DNA from: Azoarcus sp.
Lineage (GTDB): Bacteria; Pseudomonadota; Gammaproteobacteria; Burkholderiales; Rhodocyclaceae
Reading direction: 5' to 3'
DNA: 64,000 nucleotides
Assembly (NCBI GenBank): GCA_030656215.1
Contig: JAUSOD010000053.1
Location: forward strand, 1-64,000
Below the pieces are notes generated by a model, which saw only the letters and a list, made by a program, of their open reading frames with translations, had not been told where the DNA came from and made no database searches. A program made the position numbers and the translations under genes. Positions within the stretch are counted from its first letter, which is position 1. Each line of letters opens with the position of its first letter. This document shows, one piece after another, positions 46,013 to 52,965 of the stretch.

Positions 46013-46396
46013 TCAGACTTCGTGCTTTTTCTTGTAATCGGCCACCGCTGCCTTGATCGCATCCTCGGCGAGGATCGAGCAGTGGATTTTAACCGGCGGC
46101 AGCGCCAGTTCTTCAGCAATCTGGGTGTTCTTGATCTCAAGCGCCTGATCCAGGGTCTTGCCCTTGACCCACTCGGTGACGAGCGAGCTGGAGGCAATTG
46201 CGGATCCGCAACCGTAGGTCTTGAACTTGGCGTCCTCGATCACGCCATCCTTGCCCACCTTGATCTGCAGCTTCATCACGTCGCCACAGGCCGGTGCACC
46301 CACCATGCCGGTCGCGACGCTGTCGTCGTCCTTGGCGAAGGAACCCACGTTACGGGGATTCTCGTAGTGGTCCAGAACCTTTTCGCTATATGCCAT
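46013..46396 (-). CDS. iscU: Fe-S cluster scaffold IscU
   Basis: Scaffold on which the [2Fe-2S] cluster is built from IscS sulfur. The 127 residues retain Cys37, Asp39, Cys63, His105 and Cys106 ([24 protein letters not shown]) and the HscA recognition motif LPPVK at 99-103. A GGAGA ribosome site precedes the ATG. Confidence 0.97.
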   Translation of the reverse strand: MAYSEKVLDHYENPRNVGSFAKDDDSVATGMVGAPACGDVMKLQIKVGKDGVIEDAKFKTYGCGSAIASSSLVTEWVKGKTLDQALEIKNTQIAEELALPPVKIHCSILAEDAIKAAVADYKKKHEV

Positions 46397-46417
46397 CTTG
46401 TCTCTCCTGCTGAAGTA

Positions 46418-47629
46418 TTAGTGCGCCGCCCACTGCACGGTGTCCAGATCGATGCCGTCCTGGAACATCTCCCACAGCGGGGAGAGTTCACGCAGCTTGC
46501 CGATCTTGTTGTGCAGCAGGTCGATGGTGAAATCGATCTCTTCTTCGGTGGTGAAGCGGCCGATGGTGAACCGGATCGAGCTGTGCGCCAGTTCGTCGTT
46601 GCGCCCGAGCGCACGCAGCACGTAGGACGGCTCCAGGCTGGCCGAGGTACATGCCGAACCGGACGACACCGCAATGTCCTTGATCGCCATGATCAGGGAC
46701 TCACCCTCGACATAGGCGAAGGAAATATTCAGATTGTGCGGCACGCGCTGCTCAAGATCGCCATTGACGAAGGTCGCCTCGATGTCGGTGAGGCCGGCGA
46801 GCAACTTGTCGCGCAGCCGGCGGATACGGACATTTTCGTTGGCCATTTCTTCGCGGGCGATGCGGAAAGACTCACCCATGCCGACGATCTGATGGGTCGC
46901 CAGGGTGCCCGAGCGCAGGCCGCGCTCATGACCGCCGCCATGCATCTGGGCTTCGAGGCGAACGCGAGGCTTGCGGCGCACGTACAGCGCGCCGATACCC
47001 TTCGGGCCGTAGGTCTTGTGGGCGCAGAAGCTCATCAGGTCGACCTTGAGCTTGTCCATGTCGATGTCGACCTTGCCGGTGGCCTGGGCCGCATCGACGT
47101 GGAAAATGATGCCCTTTTCGCGACAGATTTCACCGATCGCCGCGATCGGCTGAACCACGCCGATCTCGTTATTGACGAACATCATCGACACCACAATGGT
47201 GTCGGGCCGTAGCGCGGCACGAAATGCGTCGAGATCGACGAGCCCGTTCTCCTGCACATCCAGGTAGGTCGCCTCGAAACCTTCGCGCTCCAGTTCGCGC
47301 ACCGGGTCGAGCACTGCCTTGTGCTCGGTCTTGAGGGTAATGACATGCTTGCCCTTGCCCTTGTAAAAATGCGCCGCGCCCTTGATTGCGAGGTTGTTGG
47401 ACTCGGTCGCGCCGGAGGTCCATACAATCTCCTTTGGATCGGCGTTAATCAGCGCTGCAACCTGTCCCCGTGCATCCTCGACCGCCTTCTCCGCTTCCCA
47501 GCCGAACGCATGCGAACGGCTGGCCGGATTACCGAAATGCTCGGTAAGCCAGGGGATCATCGCCGCGGCCACACGCGGATCAACCGGTGTGGTCGCCGAG
47601 TAGTCGAGATAGATGGGAAACTTGAGCAT
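46418..47629 (-). CDS. iscS: Cysteine desulfurase IscS
   Basis: PLP enzyme that takes sulfur from cysteine and passes it to IscU and tRNA thiolation proteins. The 403 residues start [20 protein letters not shown]. The PLP Lys lies in [12 protein letters not shown] and the persulfide Cys in [13 protein letters not shown] on a long mobile loop, typical of group I. The C-terminal tail ([19 protein letters not shown]) is the IscU-binding end. Confidence 0.97.
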   Translation of the reverse strand: MLKFPIYLDYSATTPVDPRVAAAMIPWLTEHFGNPASRSHAFGWEAEKAVEDARGQVAALINADPKEIVWTSGATESNNLAIKGAAHFYKGKGKHVITLKTEHKAVLDPVRELEREGFEATYLDVQENGLVDLDAFRAALRPDTIVVSMMFVNNEIGVVQPIAAIGEICREKGIIFHVDAAQATGKVDIDMDKLKVDLMSFCAHKTYGPKGIGALYVRRKPRVRLEAQMHGGGHERGLRSGTLATHQIVGMGESFRIAREEMANENVRIRRLRDKLLAGLTDIEATFVNGDLEQRVPHNLNISFAYVEGESLIMAIKDIAVSSGSACTSASLEPSYVLRALGRNDELAHSSIRFTIGRFTTEEEIDFTIDLLHNKIGKLRELSPLWEMFQDGIDLDTVQWAAH

Positions 47630-47688
47630 TGCGTATTCTCCGCAGATTCGATGGTTCAGTTCGGTTGATTCGATTCAGGTGGTTCAGT

Positions 47689-48843
47689 TCAGGCTGCCAT
47701 GGCAGCAAGCTTCTTCAATTCGTTCACGACGCGCATCAGGGTGGCGCCGAAGTCGGCCACCTGTTGCGACGTGCTATCGCGCCCTAAGCTGACACGTAAG
47801 GCACCACGCGCGAACTCGGGCGCCACGCCCATCGCCAACAGGGTGTGCGAGGGCTCCGGATTGGCACTGGAACACGCCGAACCACTGGCACAGGCAAAGC
47901 CTGCGCGGTCGAGCTTGCCGACCAGCGTTTCGCCGTCGATACCATCGAAGGCAAAGAAGGTGGTGTTCGGCAGACGCGCTGCCCCGGCCCCGAAAATACA
48001 GGCCCCCGCGGCGCTCAGCGTCTGCTCGAGCAAGGCACGCAAGGCCGCCAGTCGAACCGACTCCTCAGCCTGACGCGCCAGCGCGCGCTCGCAGGCAATG
48101 CCAAAACCCACCATCGCCGCCACATTCTCGGTGCCGGAACGCAAACCGCGTTCCTGCCCGCCGCCCGCGATCAGCGGGGCGAGTTCCACTCTCTTGTCCA
48201 CCACCAGCGCACCGGCGCCGATCGGGCCACCGATCTTGTGCGCCGACAAGCTCATTGCATTGACGCCGAGCGCACGGAAATCCACCGCGATCTTGCCCAG
48301 TGCCTGCACCGCGTCGGTGTGCATCAAGGCCCCACCGGCGCGCACCTCACCGGCAAGCGAGGCAATGTCCTGCAACACGGCGGTCTCGTTGTTGGCCAGC
48401 TTCACCGACACTAGCGACGGCCGCGCCTCCAGAGTGGAGCGCCATTCGTCGGCCTTGATCAGCCCGCACTCATCAACCGCAATCTCACGCATCACCCAAC
48501 CCGAGCGCCTCAACTGACGCGCCGGCTCACGCACGCACGGGTGCTCGGTGGCACCCACGGCGATCAACCCAGGCTTCATCAGTGCCGCAGCCCCCTTGAT
48601 GAACAGGTTGTTGGCCTCCGACCCGCCACTGGTGAACACGATCTCGGTCGGATGGGCGCCCACCGCTGCAGCCACACGACCCCGCGCATCATCGATCGCC
48701 GCCCGTGCCTGCCGCCCATACTCATGGCGGCTCGATGCATTGCCAAAACGTGCATCCAGCCATGGGAGCATCGCTTCGCGCACCACCGGATCAAGCGGCG
48801 TACTTGCGTTCCAGTCGAGATAAACAGGCGCAAACATATTCAT
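47689..48843 (-). CDS. Second group I cysteine desulfurase (NifS/IscS-like)
   Basis: A second PLP cysteine desulfurase of 384 residues placed between iscR and iscS. It starts MNMFAPVYLDWNASTPLDP, with the PLP Lys in LSAHKIGGPIGAGA and the catalytic Cys in CASGSACSSANPEPSH. It is clearly related to the adjacent IscS but divergent (NASTPLDP against SATTPVDP) and lacks the long IscU-binding C-terminal tail. It is probably active. A specialised partner, such as thiolation or a nitrogen-fixation-type role, is inference. The gap to iscS is 59 bases. Confidence 0.93.
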   Translation of the reverse strand: MNMFAPVYLDWNASTPLDPVVREAMLPWLDARFGNASSRHEYGRQARAAIDDARGRVAAAVGAHPTEIVFTSGGSEANNLFIKGAAALMKPGLIAVGATEHPCVREPARQLRRSGWVMREIAVDECGLIKADEWRSTLEARPSLVSVKLANNETAVLQDIASLAGEVRAGGALMHTDAVQALGKIAVDFRALGVNAMSLSAHKIGGPIGAGALVVDKRVELAPLIAGGGQERGLRSGTENVAAMVGFGIACERALARQAEESVRLAALRALLEQTLSAAGACIFGAGAARLPNTTFFAFDGIDGETLVGKLDRAGFACASGSACSSANPEPSHTLLAMGVAPEFARGALRVSLGRDSTSQQVADFGATLMRVVNELKKLAAMAA

Positions 48844-48848
48844 TGAGC

Positions 48849-49331
48849 TCAGGCCGATGCCGCCTCGCGTAGCGGAATCAAGGCGCGACGACGCACTTCC
48901 TTTAGCACGCCGACGTCCGGATCAGGCTGAATCTCACGCGCAACCAGTGCGCCGAGCGACACTGAATCAAGATAGGAATACATGCGCTTGTTCAGATTTG
49001 TCCACAAATCGTGGGTCATGCAACGGTGCTCGTCATGGCAGTTCTGCTTGCCGCCACACAGCGTGGCATCGAGCGGCTCGTCCACCGCAATGATGATGTC
49101 GGTCACCGTGATCGAGCGCATGTCACGCGCCAGTCGATAACCGCCGCCAGGGCCCCGCACGCTGGTCACCAGCTTGTAGCGGCGCAGCTTGCCGAACAGT
49201 TGCTCAAGATACGAGAGCGAAATCTTCTGGCGCTCGGCGATACCGGCCAGCGTCACCGGCCCGTCCGTCTGCCGCGAAGCCAGATCAATCATCGCCGTCA
49301 CGGCGAAACGTCCCTTGGTCGTCAGTCTCAT
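48849..49331 (-). CDS. iscR: Rrf2-family Fe-S regulator IscR
   Basis: Helix-turn-helix repressor that senses Fe-S status and controls the isc operon. The 160 residues start MRLTTKGRFAVTAMIDLA. The cluster ligands Cys92, Cys98, Cys104 and His107 match E. coli IscR exactly. It is the first gene of the operon and is likely autoregulated through the two boxes overlapping its promoter. Five bases separate it from the second desulfurase gene. Confidence 0.97.
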   Translation of the reverse strand: MRLTTKGRFAVTAMIDLASRQTDGPVTLAGIAERQKISLSYLEQLFGKLRRYKLVTSVRGPGGGYRLARDMRSITVTDIIIAVDEPLDATLCGGKQNCHDEHRCMTHDLWTNLNKRMYSYLDSVSLGALVAREIQPDPDVGVLKEVRRRALIPLREAASA

Positions 49332-49369
49332 GATGCTTCCTCGCAGCAGAATTGAACATGCTCAAGTGA

Positions 49370-49394
49370 ATACCCGAACATTTCACTCAACTAT
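49370..49394 (-). promoter_or_regulatory. IscR type 1 box, proximal
   Basis: Twenty-five-base site reading ATAGTTGAG on the left arm and TTCGGGTAT on the right (minus strand). It matches the E. coli type 1 consensus (ATA-SYY-GAC ... GTC-RRS-TAT) at all but about three positions. It overlaps the -10 box of the isc promoter. Confidence 0.7.
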
Positions 49395-49418
49395 ACGTAT
49401 CCCGACAAAAACGGTCAA
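49390..49418 (-). promoter_or_regulatory. Sigma-70 promoter of the isc operon
   Basis: On the minus strand TTGACC (49413-49418) and TATAGT (49390-49395) are separated by exactly 17 bases, about 60 bases upstream of the iscR start codon. Both hexamers lie inside the IscR-type boxes. Confidence 0.75.
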
Positions 49419-49422
49419 CTAT
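49398..49422 (-). promoter_or_regulatory. IscR type 1 box, distal
   Basis: Left arm ATAGTTGAC, spacer CGTTTTT, right arm GTCGGG, then ATAC where TAT is expected (one base out of register). It overlaps the -35 box. The match is weaker than that of the proximal box but it carries the same ATAGTTGA start. Confidence 0.55.
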
Positions 49423-49437
49423 GCGCCGAAACACTCT

Positions 49438-50193
49438 CTAATCGACCATCTTCGACAGGCGCGAAGCATCAAAATCATCCGTTGACTCAACCGCCGGATC
49501 AAGTTTGAACCCGGCCGCCTCGAGGCGCTCCACTATGACCTGAAAGCGACGATCCGTTTCCACCGCGTGATCGAGCAAGCCGTGCAAGGTTTTAGCTACC
49601 GGATCATCCATGTCGCGGGTCACACCGTAGGCCGAAAACCCCATCTGCTCGGCTTTCTGCGCGCGCTCCGCATCCCGCTCCGGGTCAAGAATGCGCGCGG
49701 GGTTACCCACCGCCGTTGCGCCTGCCGGCACCGGTTTGACCACCACCGCATTGGACCCGATCTTCGCCCCATCTCCCACCACGAAACCGCCGAGCACCTT
49801 CGCGCCCGCGCCGACCACCACGCCCTTGCCAAGCGTGGGATGGCGCTTGGTACCGCGATAGAGCGATGTCCCACCCAGGGTCACCGCCTGATAGATAGTG
49901 CAGTCGTCACCAATCTCGGCGGTTTCGCCGATCACCACGCCCATGCCGTGATCGATGAACACCCGCCGCCCGATGACTGCGCCCGGGTGTATTTCGATGC
50001 CCGTCAAAAAACGGCTGACATGGCTGACAAAACGCCCCAGCCAGAACAGATTCCGGCCCCATGCGGCATGCGCGAGGCGGTGAAAGATCAGCGCATGGAC
50101 GCCCGGATAACAGGTCAACACCTCCAACGTCGATCGGGCTGCAGGATCGCGTTCGCGAACGCTGGCCAGGTCCTCACGCAGGTGCTCGAACAT
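49438..50193 (-). CDS. cysE: Serine O-acetyltransferase
   Basis: Acetyl-CoA-dependent enzyme that activates serine for cysteine synthesis and so supplies the substrate of the desulfurases downstream. The 251 residues have an N-terminal helical part and a left-handed beta-helix with [20 protein letters not shown] (catalytic His) and [18 protein letters not shown]. It lies just upstream of iscR and is probably a separate unit, since the isc promoter is in the gap. Confidence 0.95.
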   Translation of the reverse strand: MFEHLREDLASVRERDPAARSTLEVLTCYPGVHALIFHRLAHAAWGRNLFWLGRFVSHVSRFLTGIEIHPGAVIGRRVFIDHGMGVVIGETAEIGDDCTIYQAVTLGGTSLYRGTKRHPTLGKGVVVGAGAKVLGGFVVGDGAKIGSNAVVVKPVPAGATAVGNPARILDPERDAERAQKAEQMGFSAYGVTRDMDDPVAKTLHGLLDHAVETDRRFQVIVERLEAAGFKLDPAVESTDDFDASRLSKMVD

Positions 50194-50273
50194 GTGATGC
50201 GGTCTCCGGGTACGGTATCTGATTGATCAACAATGTCGGGCCGGCTTGGGGGCGAACCCTATATCCGACTATT

Positions 50274-51008
50274 TTACTCGGCTTTACGTTGAAAGCTAGA
50301 GAGCATCCCGCGCAGGATGCCGACTTCTTCCTTCTCCAGCCGCACCCTGCCGAACAAGCGCCGAAAACGGGGCATCAGCCGACGCGGATTATGTGGTTCG
50401 TGGAAACCGCTCTCGGTCACTGCCCGCTCGAGGTGGGCCAGAAAGCCCTCGACCTCGTCGTGGGTGGCCGGTTGCGGTTGCGGGTCACCGGTATAGACCG
50501 CGGCAGGCTCCAGCACGGCCATTCGCAACTCGTAGCTCAGCAGTTGCACAGCCGCACCGAGGTTGAGCGAGGAGAAATCCGGGCTGGTCGGTATCGTCAC
50601 CGGCATCGCGCACAGACCGACCTCTTCGTTGGTCAGCCCGCTGGTTTCGTTACCGAACACCAGCGCAATCTCCCCACGCTCGGTCCACGGCACCAGTTCT
50701 GCGGCAGCGGCACGGGCATTGAGCCTGGGCAGCGAGAGTTCGCGCCGGCGCGCGGTGACCGCTGCCGCCAGCACCGTGCCAGCGAGCGCTTCCTCAAGTG
50801 TGCTCACCACCCGGGCCGAAGCCAGCACGTCGCCCGCCCCGGAAGCACGCGCGTCCGCCACCGGATCGGGAAAAGCCGCCGGCGATACCAACCACAGCCG
50901 GGTCAGTCCCATCGTCTTCATGGCACGTGCGGCCGCGCCGATATTGCCCGGATGGCTCGGTCGGGAAAGCACGATACGGATGCGGTCAAGCGCAAAGGCG
51001 CAGTTCAT
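50274..51008 (-). CDS. trmJ: tRNA (cytidine/uridine-32-2'-O)-methyltransferase TrmJ
   Basis: SPOUT methyltransferase acting on position 32 of the tRNA anticodon loop. The 244 residues start with the conserved RIVLSRPSHPGNIGAAARAM, followed by LVFGNETSGLTNEEV and the knot motif SSLNLGAAVQLLSYELRM. A C-terminal extension (FLAHLERAVTESGFH...) is typical. It is divergent from suhB, an arrangement also known next to the isc genes in gammaproteobacteria. Confidence 0.93.
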   Translation of the reverse strand: MNCAFALDRIRIVLSRPSHPGNIGAAARAMKTMGLTRLWLVSPAAFPDPVADARASGAGDVLASARVVSTLEEALAGTVLAAAVTARRRELSLPRLNARAAAAELVPWTERGEIALVFGNETSGLTNEEVGLCAMPVTIPTSPDFSSLNLGAAVQLLSYELRMAVLEPAAVYTGDPQPQPATHDEVEGFLAHLERAVTESGFHEPHNPRRLMPRFRRLFGRVRLEKEEVGILRGMLSSFQRKAE

Positions 51009-51088
51009 ATTAAAATTCGTCGTTTTACGTATTAGATCGTTACGGGGCGCACTGCCCTGGACCGCTCCATCTGCCGAGACCGATCCGC

Positions 51089-51889
51089 ATGCATCCCTTC
51101 CTGAATATCGCCGTAAAGGCCGCCCGTCGCGCCGCTACCGTCATCAACCGGGCCTCGACCCAGCTCGAACTGCTCACGGTCGAATCGAAGTCGCCCAACG
51201 ATTTCGTCACCGAAGTTGACCGCGCCGCCGAGAAAGCCATCATCGACGTCCTGCGCGATGCCTATCCGGGGCACGGGATTCTAGCAGAGGAGTCCGGCGA
51301 GTCCGGCGCCGACAGCGAATTCGTGTGGATCATCGATCCGCTCGATGGCACGACCAATTTCATCCACGGCTTCCCGCAATACGCCGTCTCGATCGCGGTA
51401 ACCAAGAACGGCGTGCTCGAACACGGCGTGATCTACGACCCGATAAGCAATGAGCTCTATACCGCATCGCGCGGCGGCGGGGCTTATCTGAACGATCGCC
51501 GGCTCCGGGTCTCGCGTCGGCTGCGCCTGGCCGAATCCTTGATCGGCACGGGCTTCCCCTTCCGTCAGTTCGACAACATCGATGCCTACCTCGCCATGTT
51601 CCGCGAAGTTGCGCAAAAGACCGCGGGCATCCGCCGCCCGGGCGCAGCCTCGCTCGACCTTGCCTACGTGGCCGCCGGTCGCCTCGACGGCTTCTGGGAA
51701 ATGGGCTTGGCGCCGTGGGACATGGCTGCTGGCGTGCTCATGATTCAGGAAGCGGGCGGACTGGTGTCAGACCTGGCGGGTGAGAGCAATTTCATGGCCA
51801 CCGGCAATCTGGTTGCCGGTACGCCCAAGGTCTTCGCCCAACTGCTGCCGATCATCCAGTCCTACCGCACGGACAGACTGCAGAGCTGA
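51089..51889 (+). CDS. suhB: Inositol-1-monophosphatase family protein SuhB
   Basis: Mg-dependent phosphatase fold protein; in E. coli SuhB also works with Nus factors in rRNA transcription. The 266 residues start [19 protein letters not shown]. Metal motifs are [22 protein letters not shown] and the late [15 protein letters not shown]. Only the phosphatase-like fold is directly visible; the rRNA role is known for the family. Confidence 0.94.
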   Translation: MHPFLNIAVKAARRAATVINRASTQLELLTVESKSPNDFVTEVDRAAEKAIIDVLRDAYPGHGILAEESGESGADSEFVWIIDPLDGTTNFIHGFPQYAVSIAVTKNGVLEHGVIYDPISNELYTASRGGGAYLNDRRLRVSRRLRLAESLIGTGFPFRQFDNIDAYLAMFREVAQKTAGIRRPGAASLDLAYVAAGRLDGFWEMGLAPWDMAAGVLMIQEAGGLVSDLAGESNFMATGNLVAGTPKVFAQLLPIIQSYRTDRLQS

Positions 51890-51909
51890 TCGCGATTCAT
51901 CAATATCAT

Positions 51910-51946
51910 CGGCCACGGCAGGAAGAAAGCATCATAGCCGTGGCCG
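51910..51946. terminator. Perfect stem-loop between suhB and the YkuD-like gene
   Basis: CGGCCACGGC (51910-51919) and GCCGTGGCCG (51937-51946) form a 10-base perfect stem with a 17-base loop between converging genes. There is no T-tract. Confidence 0.5.
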
Positions 51947-52029
51947 CGCGCTTCCCGTCTTTGCGTCAGATCGAGTTCGGAGACTGTGGGACTTGCGCGA
52001 TCATAGCGAGCCGAGGCTGCTGCGTTGTG

Positions 52030-52842
52030 TTACTCGACCGCGTAATAGGAGCTGAAGACTGTCTGGTTCTCACGTGTCTCCGGCAATGTATAAACTATGC
52101 CATTGGTGCCGCTAAACGCCGGGATCACAACCTTATCGAAAAAAACCACCGGCACATTGATGCAGCCATAGGAAATCCGCTTGTCCTTTAGGTGGGGTGA
52201 CGTCAAACGCTCCGCACGACGCTCTTTCGCGTTGCTGGTGACTACTCGATGCAAGGAAATAGCATTTGCATAGTCCACCCAGAGAATTTCCTCGCCTTTG
52301 AGGTTGCGCCCCAGCGAAGCCACGAACCGGCCCGCAGGGGTAGTGCGTTCCTCTGGGCGAATGCCGGATAACTTGCGTGTACCGATGTCGGGCATAGAGT
52401 CATCCCCCACCGCGAGGCCGAGCAGCGCCGAAGCGGCGCCAATCAGCTGTCCATGGGCGTCGAACATTAAAACCCGAGCCTGCGCCTTATCGACAACCAT
52501 AAAAGGCATGCCAAGGTTGTCGCCCGAGTCGACAACCCAGTTCGCGGTATGCCGCGCGGACAGGGAGGCCTGCTCGTCCTTGAAGTTTGCCCGTTTGCGC
52601 GTGATGCCTATCGCGGTGGCGGTTTCCGTCAGGAGACGTTGCTGCCCAGCCACGGGCTGGGTCTGCGTGAATGCTTGCCAAGCGTCATCTGCCCAGGCCA
52701 GTTGGTGGACGGCAATGCCGGCAACGACCAGAAGCCTCAGGCTGTTTTTCTTTGCGCGCCCCGTTCGACTGCTAGCCGCAGGCCTGTCGCCTTGCGGCGC
52801 GGGCAGCAGGTGCGGGGTAACACTGTGCTCATCAGTATTCAT
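52030..52842 (-). CDS. YkuD-like (L,D-transpeptidase fold) exported protein
   Basis: Protein of about 270 residues with an N-terminal hydrophobic segment (LRLLVVAGIAVHQLAWA) consistent with export. The C-terminal half has L,D-transpeptidase features: a His in ISLHRVV and a Cys in RISYGCINVPVVFFDKV about 30 residues later. The usual motif is S/T-H-G-C; here the His is replaced by Tyr. Its catalytic competence is therefore uncertain. The ATG chosen is 13 codons after a weak TTG. It lies 123 bases after the TpsA gene and may share its transcript. Confidence 0.65.
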   Translation of the reverse strand: MNTDEHSVTPHLLPAPQGDRPAASSRTGRAKKNSLRLLVVAGIAVHQLAWADDAWQAFTQTQPVAGQQRLLTETATAIGITRKRANFKDEQASLSARHTANWVVDSGDNLGMPFMVVDKAQARVLMFDAHGQLIGAASALLGLAVGDDSMPDIGTRKLSGIRPEERTTPAGRFVASLGRNLKGEEILWVDYANAISLHRVVTSNAKERRAERLTSPHLKDKRISYGCINVPVVFFDKVVIPAFSGTNGIVYTLPETRENQTVFSSYYAVE

Positions 52843-52965
52843 GGTCTGCTCAGGTTCATTCCCATTTTCCCGTACCCGCAACCTTCGCCATTGAGAGGGC
52901 TGCGGCCCTTTAGCCAGAGGCCAGCTACGGCCCTGGTCAAGGTACTACAGGACAAGCCCCGCGGC

